Below are positions 26,651 to 36,320 of a stretch of DNA of 64,000 nucleotides, piece by piece. Both the position numbers and the translations under genes were made by a program. The notes beneath the pieces are model-generated. The model was not told the origin of the DNA. It saw nothing but the letters and a program-made list of their open reading frames with translations, and did no database searches. Origin of the DNA: Candidatus Dependentiae bacterium (GTDB taxonomy: Bacteria; Babelota; Babeliae; Babelales; Vermiphilaceae); assembly GCA_040878395.1 (NCBI GenBank), contig JBBDMI010000005.1:18851-82850 (forward strand). The letters run 5' to 3'. How positions within the stretch are numbered: position 1 is the stretch's first letter; the number at the start of each line of letters is the position of its first letter.

Positions 26651-28216
26651 ATGACGAAACTTGTATTGATTATCCTTATAGTCAACTGCACAACTATTAC
26701 TGCCAATAAAAAAAGGCCTTCTTCCGATCCATACCGCACAACACACCTACAATTAGATTCACACCGCCCCCGATCCATGGAAATTTTGAATTTATCACCA
26801 TTAACAAGTTCATCTCCTAGAGCAATCGCTGAATCAACGCCAAGACCGGAAAATGATCCCGATTTTCATTTGGCACAAATGCTTAATGAAGAAACAAAAA
26901 AACGTATAAGCTTAACCGAAAAAACAAAAAAAAAATCACTCGAAAAAAAACCTGCGGCTGCCGCTGTCCCAAGACTCAATCTAAGCCTGACTGAAAGTAT
27001 TAAACAATGCTATCAGGCCTTAGCTTTCCTTGCCTTAGTCGATAAAAGATACGAAGAAAATGAACAAGTAAAAAAAGAAATAAAAAAAACAATATTCTAT
27101 ATCTCCATCCTTGATCCATCATTTGATAAGAGCAAACCACACCATCCTCCTGAAACAGCTCGACAAAATTCAGGCCGAATGAATTATTGGAATAAATATG
27201 AATCAATGCTAGAAATCGAAGAAAAGAAAAATCTGAGCCCACTTGCACATGATTCAACATCAGATCCACAAAAAAAACGAACTGTGCCTCGACTCAAACT
27301 AGAAAAACCGGAAGAAGAAGAAAGCATAATTCCGCGCAAAAAGTACAGTAAAATTACTAAACTATCTCTATCGGACAAAGAAGCTAAAAATCTTTTATCA
27401 AACCTTAATAGAAAAATAGAAACCAATGTATATGATGGTCAAAAAGAATTTATAGGGCCTATATATAATTTAATCGACAATATCTCTACACGAATTTTCC
27501 CCTCAAAAACCCCTCTGGAAAGCCCACACCGACCCCCTCGGTCTCCTCGGTTACTTATGCATATATTTAAAAAATCCAGACAAAAAAAAGCTATTGATAA
27601 TGAACAGAAAATAATTGAGCAAAAAAAAGCTCTTTCACAATTGTTTCCCGTTTTCAACATCTTATACAATTCATATCTACTTGAAACCAATACAGCACAA
27701 CGCAGTACAATAGAAACATATATTCTCAAGGCCTCCGATCTAATTGCTCATTTTGAACGAAATGACTATTCTATTATCATTCCGGAAGATATACAGCTAT
27801 CTATTGATAGGTGCCACATCATTGTCGAGGGTATAAAAAAACCACGAAATGAAGATCGTAAGAGCCGGGAACTGACTATAATGCAAGAAGTATTTCTTGA
27901 AACCGGTCGAAAATTACTCAGAAAAGAAAAACAGTTTTCTTATAAAGAAAAAATGGAAACTTGGCATAAAGATGTATGGCAAGAAAAAATTATCAATCAT
28001 AAAACATTTCAAAAAGCTGCCATACGACTACTGGAAAGAACCACAAGAATTGACGACTTAATAAAAGTTAATGGAATGATTCATCAATTTCCTTTATTAC
28101 TAGAAAACAAAAAAATACAAGCGTTAATAATTCAAGCGCAAAAAAAATTAAAAAATGATGCTCAAAGATCTCGTATAATGCGTTCGCGTAAAAAACCAAG
28201 GGGCAAAAGTGTATAA
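26651..28216 (+). CDS. exported, charged protein of unknown function
   Basis: This 521-residue protein has a short signal peptide (MTKLVLIILIVNCTTITA). The next 280 residues are low-complexity and basic, with many Ser-Pro, Arg and Lys residues (HRPRSMEILNLSPLTSSSPR, KTPLESPHRPPRSPRLL). From about residue 330 it becomes mainly helical. No enzyme motif is seen. The disorder and strong positive charge fit a secreted effector or surface protein, but this is inference. Its last bases overlap the GTG start of the next gene, so the two are translationally linked. AGGA lies about 11 bases before the ATG. Confidence 0.7.
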   Translation: MTKLVLIILIVNCTTITANKKRPSSDPYRTTHLQLDSHRPRSMEILNLSPLTSSSPRAIAESTPRPENDPDFHLAQMLNEETKKRISLTEKTKKKSLEKKPAAAAVPRLNLSLTESIKQCYQALAFLALVDKRYEENEQVKKEIKKTIFYISILDPSFDKSKPHHPPETARQNSGRMNYWNKYESMLEIEEKKNLSPLAHDSTSDPQKKRTVPRLKLEKPEEEESIIPRKKYSKITKLSLSDKEAKNLLSNLNRKIETNVYDGQKEFIGPIYNLIDNISTRIFPSKTPLESPHRPPRSPRLLMHIFKKSRQKKAIDNEQKIIEQKKALSQLFPVFNILYNSYLLETNTAQRSTIETYILKASDLIAHFERNDYSIIIPEDIQLSIDRCHIIVEGIKKPRNEDRKSRELTIMQEVFLETGRKLLRKEKQFSYKEKMETWHKDVWQEKIINHKTFQKAAIRLLERTTRIDDLIKVNGMIHQFPLLLENKKIQALIIQAQKKLKNDAQRSRIMRSRKKPRGKSV

Positions 28217-29699
28217 TAGACTATTTTGCTTTATCTTTTTTGCGCCATTCTTTATTAAAAGCGCTTCGATTTCACCCATTTTTTTATCTTCTGCCAATGG
28301 ACTTATTTATGCAGCTGAAAAAACACAAAAAAAACCCATTAAAACGCTGGAATTGTATTATGGCGCCTTATCATTCTATACCACCACTTATCATCAAGAA
28401 CAATGCCCTATCTTAAAAATATCGATGCACGATAAAATAAAACAACTTCATCATAAGACTCAAACTATAATTGAACAAATAAAAAAACATGATAAAACAT
28501 CTGATTATATTTTATCGCCCGAATGGGACTTTGTAGACACATCAGTACGGACTATTTTAGATACACCTATGGAAACAAAGCCACTATTTGAAAAATTGCA
28601 CGAAAAAGCTCTTAAACAACAAATACTCAATATAAGTTCGAAAGAAATATCATCTATTGAAAAATACTACCATCAAACTGAAGATCTTTATAACAAACAG
28701 ATAATTGCCGGACATCTTTTGTGTATGGCAAACTCAACATCACAAAAAAATAATCTAAATATATCTATAGATGCAAAACCTATAATTGAAAAATCAAAAC
28801 AATTGATTGAACATAGTAAACCAATCACAACATCAATAAATTTACCTGATCGTTTTTTATCAGAAGTTGCCAATCAATATTACCATGACCTGTGGAATAT
28901 GTGGTATGCATATCAACATATTGAAAACCTATATGAACGCTATCAAATTTCAAAAAACATCGCCCTCCTGCTTCCTTTTATAGACAGCTTGTGTCTAAAT
29001 AAACCATCGTGGTATACATTGAAAAATCTATGGACTCACCATCTTGTTTCCACACAAGATATGCTCGTGCATTTGCATATACCATTAATTGAAGAACAAG
29101 ATACCCTGATAAACCCTCATACATTAAACATGCTAAATGCTATTTATGAAGAATCAACCTATACTATAGACGAAAAAGAACATTTACTTTCTATTGCTTG
29201 TCAACTCATACAGAAATGTAATAATGATAATCTCACAAAGTCTCAAAAAGATTTGTGGGAAAAAAGATTTAAAGAATCAAAATATAATCCTGACTATGTT
29301 CACTTTTATGCTACTCAAATATATAGCATTATAGGAAATAATCACCATGCACAAAAAAAGTTTAATGATGCAAAAAAGTATTATTTTAAATCTATTAGAT
29401 CTGCTAATAATTTTTTAAAAAATTGCAATCAACTCAATGAAAGTAAACAAGCATATGAACTCATAAAACATATGTGCCTCAAACTATCCTGGATTCTTGA
29501 TAAACGTAGAGAAAATAATACTATCTTATTTAACAATGATGAAATGAATTTATTATACAAATCTCTAGAAGTTATTGATTGCAAATGGCTCAATCAGCAT
29601 ATTAAAACAATCGAATTACATTATGAAGCTACAAAATGTATCGAAATACTCAAACAGTATTATGCATATAAAACAAACAAAACTGTGAACAGTTTTTAA
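28209..29699 (+). CDS. exported helical-repeat protein of unknown function
   Basis: This 496-residue protein begins at GTG with AAGGGGCAAAA in front, overlapping the previous gene by 8 bases. A hydrophobic start (LFCFIFFAPFFIKSASI) serves as signal peptide. The rest is predicted helical with evenly spaced aromatic and Leu pairs, and the C-terminal third (YNPDYVHFYATQIYSIIGN, AQKKFNDAKKYYFKSI) looks like tetratricopeptide-type helical repeats. There is no catalytic signature. It probably works with the partner encoded just upstream. Confidence 0.7.
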   Translation: MYNRLFCFIFFAPFFIKSASISPIFLSSANGLIYAAEKTQKKPIKTLELYYGALSFYTTTYHQEQCPILKISMHDKIKQLHHKTQTIIEQIKKHDKTSDYILSPEWDFVDTSVRTILDTPMETKPLFEKLHEKALKQQILNISSKEISSIEKYYHQTEDLYNKQIIAGHLLCMANSTSQKNNLNISIDAKPIIEKSKQLIEHSKPITTSINLPDRFLSEVANQYYHDLWNMWYAYQHIENLYERYQISKNIALLLPFIDSLCLNKPSWYTLKNLWTHHLVSTQDMLVHLHIPLIEEQDTLINPHTLNMLNAIYEESTYTIDEKEHLLSIACQLIQKCNNDNLTKSQKDLWEKRFKESKYNPDYVHFYATQIYSIIGNNHHAQKKFNDAKKYYFKSIRSANNFLKNCNQLNESKQAYELIKHMCLKLSWILDKRRENNTILFNNDEMNLLYKSLEVIDCKWLNQHIKTIELHYEATKCIEILKQYYAYKTNKTVNSF

Positions 29700-29744
29700 A
29701 AAATTTTTGTATAGTAATGATCATTATAGATGAAATAATTTTTT

Positions 29745-29953
29745 ATTTTGTCATCCCTGAAGGGGATCCAGCGAAATCCGGTGTAATGTTAATAAAGTCT
29801 TGGTCAATGAGGCACATTGTCTAAAGAATATCATAAAAACACAATTTAAAAACATTAGAAACCAATTCAATTTTTAAATAAACAAACTTTTTGGTCAAGT
29901 ATTCCTCTAGATCACACCGATTACCGCTGGATCCCCTTCAGGGATGACAAAAT
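29745..29953. repeat. inverted-repeat element with perfect 29-base arms
   Basis: The arm at 29745-29773 (centre TCATCCCTGAAGGGGATCC) is the exact reverse complement of 29925-29953. Pairing continues imperfectly inward through CCGGTGT and ACACCGA. The 151 bases between contain no gene and no transposase. The rest of the 29700-30177 spacer is A+T-rich, apart from the groEL terminator. Confidence 0.85.
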
Positions 29954-30120
29954 GGGCAAATTTATTTGTTTTACTTAGATTATTATCACATCCTGTTTAA
30001 AAATTGTTTGAATTTGAGCAAGTATTAATTTAATTACATCTTGATTATAGAAATATGCATTCATTCGGCAGAGTTAGACATTAAAAATGTTCACAGTATA
30101 AAACAAACAAAACGATACAA

Positions 30121-30150
30121 TAAAAAAGCCCGACCAAAAGATCGAGCTTT
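30121..30150 (-). terminator. groEL rho-independent terminator
   Basis: On the minus strand AAAGCTCGATC pairs with GGTCGGGCTTT (two G-T pairs) around TTTT, followed by a T-run. It is 28 bases past the groEL stop. Confidence 0.88.
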
Positions 30151-30177
30151 AAAAAATATAATAGTCTTAAAATGCGA

Positions 30178-31830
<1,653 letters not shown>

Positions 31831-31875
31831 TCAACTCCTGTGCTTTAATGAAGCAGTTTTTTCAAAAAATCTGTA

Positions 31876-32166
31876 TTATGATTTTTCAACAATTCCTAAA
31901 ATTTCTTCTTCACGAATAATCAAATGATCATTTCCGGCTTCGGTGCCGGCATATTTACCAAAGTAAACAATATCACCAACTTTTACATCCAAAGGAATAT
32001 AATTACCCTCTGAATCTTTAGGTCCTGACCCTACAGCTAAAATTGAACCGGTTTGAGCTTTTTCTTTTGCCGCATCGGGAATAATGATACCACCGGCAGT
32101 TTTTTCTTCTTCATCAATGCGCTTTACCAAAACGCGATCTCTTAATGGTTTGAATTTCGCAAACAT
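31876..32166 (-). CDS. groS: co-chaperonin GroES
   Basis: This 96-residue protein caps the GroEL ring as a heptamer. It has the family start [11 protein letters not shown], the mobile loop [12 protein letters not shown] near residue 20-31, and the roof and end [13 protein letters not shown] and [27 protein letters not shown] precedes the ATG. It is the first gene of the groES-groEL operon. Confidence 0.98.
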   Translation of the reverse strand: MFAKFKPLRDRVLVKRIDEEEKTAGGIIIPDAAKEKAQTGSILAVGSGPKDSEGNYIPLDVKVGDIVYFGKYAGTEAGNDHLIIREEEILGIVEKS

Positions 32167-32251
32167 AGCGTGTTCTCCGGTTAAAAAACAGATAGTTTAA
32201 TATGACTATTTTGAATATAATAAAACTTTGCTTAATGTCCTAGTAACCTTA

Positions 32252-32279
32252 ATTATAAGAAAATATATGCAAAATGCAA
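32252..32279 (-). promoter_or_regulatory. probable vegetative promoter of groES-groEL
   Basis: On the minus strand TTGCAT is followed after 16 bases by a perfect TATAAT, about 85 bases before the groES start. No CIRCE inverted repeat (TTAGCACTC-N9-GAGTGCTAA) is visible between it and the gene. Confidence 0.6.
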
Positions 32280-32408
32280 TGAACTTTTTTTGATATAGAT
32301 ACACTCATATTTTTGTATGATTCATGTCGAAAATTGAAAGTTAAAAACTCATTTAATGATGTCGTTTAGTTTACCATACAATTACTCAAAAAACCAATTG
32401 ACAGCCTC

Positions 32409-32888
32409 TTAGCTCAGAGCAACCTCATTGATCTTTTTTTTACAGCATTGCGCTCCTCTTTTAGCACAAGTGCTTGCATTATTATTATTGTTATCAACAT
32501 CTTGTTCAGCTGTTTTTTTGACTAACTCTGTTACTTTTTCAGGCGTTGGTTGATATAAATCAAGCAGATTCCCTCCAACATCTTTAAAGCTGGCCATAAT
32601 GCCATGAACCGCTTCTTTTGGCTCTGATAGAAACTCAACCGAATCTTTGAGTTCATTATATGCTTTTTTTACATCTGCAACTTGCAGGACAATACCGGTG
32701 CGCGTACCTTCTGATGAGACATTTGTGGGACACAAGCCAAGCTTGATATCGCCAAGTTGCATTTCTGCCCATTTATCTTTTATATGAAAAACAAGCTTTA
32801 AACCAAGTTTTTGATAAAAAGCTATTGCTTTTGCAATATCAGGTTGCATTACAATTAACATATGAACTTTTTGAACCGTCTCGCTCAC
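32409..32888 (-). CDS. glyoxalase-fold (VOC) protein with Cys-rich tail
   Basis: This 159-residue protein has one VOC domain (residues 5-117) with two beta-alpha-beta units: DIAKAIAFYQKLGLKLVF and, later, IMASFKDVGGNLLDLYQP. The domain dimerises to bind a metal and act on small molecules (glyoxalase, dioxygenase or resistance types). After residue 117 comes an unusual tail: a helical segment, five Asn in a row, then CAKRGAQCCKKK with three Cys. Such a tail could bind metal or be a disulfide anchor. There is no signal peptide. Confidence 0.82.
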   Translation of the reverse strand: MSETVQKVHMLIVMQPDIAKAIAFYQKLGLKLVFHIKDKWAEMQLGDIKLGLCPTNVSSEGTRTGIVLQVADVKKAYNELKDSVEFLSEPKEAVHGIMASFKDVGGNLLDLYQPTPEKVTELVKKTAEQDVDNNNNNASTCAKRGAQCCKKKINEVALS

Positions 32889-32953
32889 GTATTATCCTTT
32901 ATTTGTACCTTTTATTATTAGTTTATCATATGCATAATAAACTACAAAATATC

Positions 32954-32988
32954 AAAAAAAAGAGGCGCCTATGTAAATAAGCGCCTCT
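32954..32988 (-). terminator. rho-independent terminator
   Basis: On the minus strand AGAGGCGC pairs with GCGCCTCT around a 12-base loop and is followed by eight T. It lies 20 bases downstream of the gene with MIU-like motifs. Confidence 0.88.
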
Positions 32989-33008
32989 AAAATATCTATT
33001 GTACTATC

Positions 33009-33668
33009 TTATGCCTGTGCTTCAAGCTCACGAGCAAACTGTTCATCAGCTGCAATTTGTGCTTGTCTTTCTCGATAAAGATCTTCTTCATCGCGCATAA
33101 GGTGTCCTGCCAAGTCCTCATTCGTGATCTCAACATGCAACTGTCCTTCTTGATCTTGAAGGTAAGCTGCAAACTGTTCATCAGCTAACAACTGATTAAC
33201 CAATGCAACAATATCTCGTTCATCAACGGTTGTTTGATCTTGATCAACACCACCATTGAGTTCTTCTTGTAATTGACGTGCATACTCAGCATCTTGCAAT
33301 TCTAACTCAAGCATCATTGCATATACCAAGTCATTCACTTCTTGTTGACGCATTTTACGCGCTGCATATTTTGTTTTGAGCATATATGCCAAACCACCAA
33401 CAGTTATCGAACCTGCTGCTATCGCTGCTGCGATATACGGATTTTGAACAATCGCGTTTTGCAACATTGCTGCATTACGTGTTGTGAAATCACGCGTATT
33501 TTTCCAACCATTTTGACATGCCTCAGCTGTGCAATAACCAGATACCGTATTCCAATTAGCCCATGTGGGTAAACTTGGCAAACTCGGCATACTCAAAAAA
33601 GTTACTGATTGAGCTACAGATGAAACAGCCAACAACATTACTAACGCCAATGAATGTAAACGTGTCAT
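33009..33668 (-). CDS. exported membrane-anchored protein with repeated MIU-like motifs
   Basis: This 219-residue protein has a signal peptide (LALVMLLAVSSVAQS) and a membrane span near residues 78-97 (YIAAAIAAGSITVGGLAYML). Its acidic C-terminal half holds three copies of a D-x-x-[FY]-A-x-x-L-[QE] motif: DAEYARQLQEEL at 126, DEQFAAYLQDQE at 163 and DEQFARELEAQA at 208. A weaker fourth lies at 184 (NEDLAGHLMRDEE). The motif resembles the MIU/inverted UIM helix (L-A-x-x-L-Q with acids before it) of eukaryotic ubiquitin-binding proteins. Binding to ubiquitin is inference; the repeats and export signals are plain. The RBR ligase lies 2.7 kb away on the same strand. Confidence 0.75.
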   Translation of the reverse strand: MTRLHSLALVMLLAVSSVAQSVTFLSMPSLPSLPTWANWNTVSGYCTAEACQNGWKNTRDFTTRNAAMLQNAIVQNPYIAAAIAAGSITVGGLAYMLKTKYAARKMRQQEVNDLVYAMMLELELQDAEYARQLQEELNGGVDQDQTTVDERDIVALVNQLLADEQFAAYLQDQEGQLHVEITNEDLAGHLMRDEEDLYRERQAQIAADEQFARELEAQA

Positions 33669-33920
33669 AACAGACCCCCATTGTTTAAGATTAACATTCT
33701 CTTCCAGTGTTAATCAAAAACAAGTCTATGTCAAAAGGCCCTTCTTTAGGCCCTCTTTTTATTACCTTTTTGCAACAAATATTTATTATTCTTATAGGAG
33801 TTTCATTGATAAATATTGCACTCCTTCCCTCTTTACATATTACAAATAAGCAATCGAGTAGCATCTAATAAAAGAAATTGGTAGGGTAAGAAAAAGAAAA
33901 AAATAAATAAGGAACTGCTC

Positions 33921-34589
33921 ATGTTTGAAATTTGGCCCTCATTAATTTCAGCCGATTTACTGAATCTACAAAAAACTATACAAGAACTTGATAATCATTG
34001 CCATGGATACCATCTTGATATTATGGACAATCATTTTGTACCCAACCTAACCTGGGGGGCACAGTTCATGAATGCAATCGCACAAAACACAAAAAAACCA
34101 TTGTGGATACATTTAATGATTGAACAACCAGAGAATTTTCTTGATACATTGTCTGTTCCAGAAGGCACCTATATCACCTTTCATGTCGAAACAAAATCAA
34201 ATATTGAAACGTTAATTAAAGAAATAAAAAATAGAAAATGGAAGCCCAGTATTGCAATAAACCCAAAAACATCTATCGCAAATGCTTTTCCATACTTGGA
34301 CGAAATAGATCAAATAGTATTAATGTCAGTAGAGCCCGGTTTTTCCGGTCAAAGTTTTATACCGGAAGTACTCAAAAAAATCACTCCACTTAAACATGAA
34401 ATAAAAAAAAGAGATGTGTCTATAAACATCGGAATGGATGGCGGCATAAACCGCAACAACATTATTGAAATAGCCAATTTAGGTGTTGGTCAATTTGGCA
34501 TTGCATCGGGAATTTTCAGTTATCCAAATCCGGTACAAGAACTTGAATATTTATATCAATTATACGCAAAAGAAAAAGGAACCCTATAA
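33921..34589 (+). CDS. rpe: ribulose-phosphate 3-epimerase
   Basis: This 222-residue TIM-barrel enzyme interconverts ribulose-5-phosphate and xylulose-5-phosphate in the pentose phosphate pathway. It shows the family order WPSLISAD, YHLDIMDNHFVPNLTWG (metal His/Asp), LWIHLMIEQPENF, QIVLMSVEPGFSGQSF and INIGMDGGINRNNI with the phosphate-binding end. AAGGAACTGCTC precedes the ATG. The gene is single, and its last codons run into a terminator stem. Confidence 0.95.
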   Translation: MFEIWPSLISADLLNLQKTIQELDNHCHGYHLDIMDNHFVPNLTWGAQFMNAIAQNTKKPLWIHLMIEQPENFLDTLSVPEGTYITFHVETKSNIETLIKEIKNRKWKPSIAINPKTSIANAFPYLDEIDQIVLMSVEPGFSGQSFIPEVLKKITPLKHEIKKRDVSINIGMDGGINRNNIIEIANLGVGQFGIASGIFSYPNPVQELEYLYQLYAKEKGTL

Positions 34590-34603
34590 AGGATTCCTTT
34601 TTC
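34572..34603 (+). terminator. rpe terminator
   Basis: GAAAAAGGAA pairs with TTCCTTTTTC, the left arm lying in the last rpe codons, followed by AGTTTTT. Confidence 0.8.
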
Positions 34604-34626
34604 AGTTTTTATTTAACTATCGTAGT

Positions 34627-36075
34627 TTAAACAGCTGCTTGTAAAATTAGAGCTGCAATTCTTTTCTGTGAACCACGTGGAGCATTAATGTCTGCTATTT
34701 CATTCAAGTGAGTTTGCAATTCTGCAGACAAAGTTACATCGTCGTTTTTAACTGTTTTAAGTAATTGACCTAATTCAGCTGCATTTGCAGGAATTTTAGC
34801 AATTTCAACTACCGATGGATTTTCAACTGCTACTGGAGCTTCTTCTTGAGCAACTACTGGAGTTTCAACTACTGCTGGAGTTTGATCAATTATCATTGAA
34901 GATGAATCTTCAGTTGCTTCTGATTTAGCACTCCAAGGCAATCTAGTGCGAACTGATTGAGCTGCAGATTTAGTTGCAGTCGCAACTTTGTCATAACCAG
35001 CTTTTGCTACATTTGTAATTGGTTTACGATGAACACCTGCAAGTGCCAATGCACCAACAGCTGCTTCACAAGCAACTACAGTTTTAGTTTGTGCAGGAAC
35101 ATAAGCATAACCAGCTTTTGCAATGTCAACAGTTTTTGAAGCTGCTTTACCAGCAAAATCTTTTACCGGACCGGCAACTTTTTCAAATGTACCAGGAAGG
35201 TAATATTCAATACCACCGACAACACCTACAGTTGCAACAGCTAACGCAATTGAACCACTGATATTTTTATGTTCAACAATAGTACCTCTAACATACTTAG
35301 CTGCATCTGTAGCCTTATCTTTTACTATAAACAGTTGATCTGTAACACCAAGATCATGCTTATATTTAGCATAAGCTGAAGCACCACCTACAAGTGCCAA
35401 GGCACCCGCAGCTGCTTCACCGGCAACTATAGCTCCACTTTGCGCAGGAACATAAGCACATCCGGCAGTTACTGTATCAGTAACTTTATCGCCAAAAGGC
35501 TTAATCATATTCCATACAGAAGATGCTAAAGAACTTGTTGACGGACAAGATTCCGGCAATTTATCAAAATAACTTGCACCAGCATAAGCTGCTGCTGCAC
35601 CAGCAAGAGCTATCGCACTTGTTGCTACTTTATTATTTTGTACCAAATTGAACAAACGTGCAAAATATCCCGGTTGTACATCTGTAGAATCATTAACTAC
35701 AGGAACTACAGAAGCTTCTTCTTGAACTTCTGTTGCATTTGATGGATTTCTCCATTTATTATATGCACCATAACTTAGACCACCCAAAGCTGCTAATCCT
35801 GTTGCACCTGCAACACCATAAGCTATTCTTGGATGTTCTTTTGCTGCATCAACAACAGTATCTTTAGCTGAAACAACAACGTCTAGAGCTGATTGACCAT
35901 ACTCTTTAGCTGTATTCCAGTAGCCTGATGCTGGAACAACTGACGAAACTACATTTGAAGATGATTCATTTACTAAAGCAAATGCATCGGGCGCATAATC
36001 ATCAAATGCAAAAACTGAACTCACAGTCAAAGCACTAAACATTAATGCTACAACTGTATTTTTTGGGCTCTTCAT
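34627..36075 (-). CDS. exported Ala/Val-rich repeat protein sharing leader and C-terminal module with the RBR gene
   Basis: This 482-residue protein has a signal peptide (MKSPKNTVVALMFSALTVSSVFA). Several hydrophobic Ala/Gly/Val segments follow (YGVAGATGLAALGGLSYG, SAIALAGAAAAYAGAS, AAGALALVGGASAYAKY), alternating with short helices and repeating units such as AGCAYVPAQSG and AGYAYVPAQTK. The last 50 residues (ELGQLLKTVKNDDVTLS to GSQKRIAALILQAAV) match the segment after the signal peptide of the RBR gene upstream. Strong GGAGG ribosome site. Probably membrane-inserting or surface-located; function unknown. Confidence 0.78.
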   Translation of the reverse strand: MKSPKNTVVALMFSALTVSSVFAFDDYAPDAFALVNESSSNVVSSVVPASGYWNTAKEYGQSALDVVVSAKDTVVDAAKEHPRIAYGVAGATGLAALGGLSYGAYNKWRNPSNATEVQEEASVVPVVNDSTDVQPGYFARLFNLVQNNKVATSAIALAGAAAAYAGASYFDKLPESCPSTSSLASSVWNMIKPFGDKVTDTVTAGCAYVPAQSGAIVAGEAAAGALALVGGASAYAKYKHDLGVTDQLFIVKDKATDAAKYVRGTIVEHKNISGSIALAVATVGVVGGIEYYLPGTFEKVAGPVKDFAGKAASKTVDIAKAGYAYVPAQTKTVVACEAAVGALALAGVHRKPITNVAKAGYDKVATATKSAAQSVRTRLPWSAKSEATEDSSSMIIDQTPAVVETPVVAQEEAPVAVENPSVVEIAKIPANAAELGQLLKTVKNDDVTLSAELQTHLNEIADINAPRGSQKRIAALILQAAV

Positions 36076-36210
36076 AAGAGACCTCCTCCATTAGATATTA
36101 AAAATAACCTCACATTTCACCCATTTTTTCAAAAAACCATTTTTTGACTAAGCGAAATCTGTTTTTTCATCTTACTATCAAATATAAACATAAAAATCAT
36201 TTTGTCAATA
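36076..36210 (-). repeat. duplicated promoter/leader, copy 1
   Basis: About 130 bases from the ribosome site GGAGGAGG back through the promoter are nearly identical to 37320-37457. The leader contains the palindrome TCAAAAAATGGTTTTTTGA. The remainder of the spacer to 36320 is A+T-rich with nothing else seen. Confidence 0.9.
36181..36208 (-). promoter_or_regulatory. vegetative promoter of the Ala/Val-rich protein gene
   Basis: On the minus strand a perfect TTGACA is followed after 16 bases by TATATT. It lies in the duplicated leader, so the same promoter drives the RBR gene. Confidence 0.75.
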
Positions 36211-36320
36211 AATATATTGGTTAACACAATAAAATTTCAATATGAAATACTACCAATTATAGTAAGTTCACTGAACATGCAACAGAACTCCTATTTGAGC
36301 TCTTGCCCTTTCTCAATATT

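Noticed and set aside
29745-29953. Insertion sequence
   Set aside because: The perfect inverted arms suggest one, but the 151 bases between encode nothing and no transposase is nearby.
32167-32408. CIRCE/HrcA operator before groES
   Set aside because: I looked for TTAGCACTC-N9-GAGTGCTAA on both strands of the leader and found no match.
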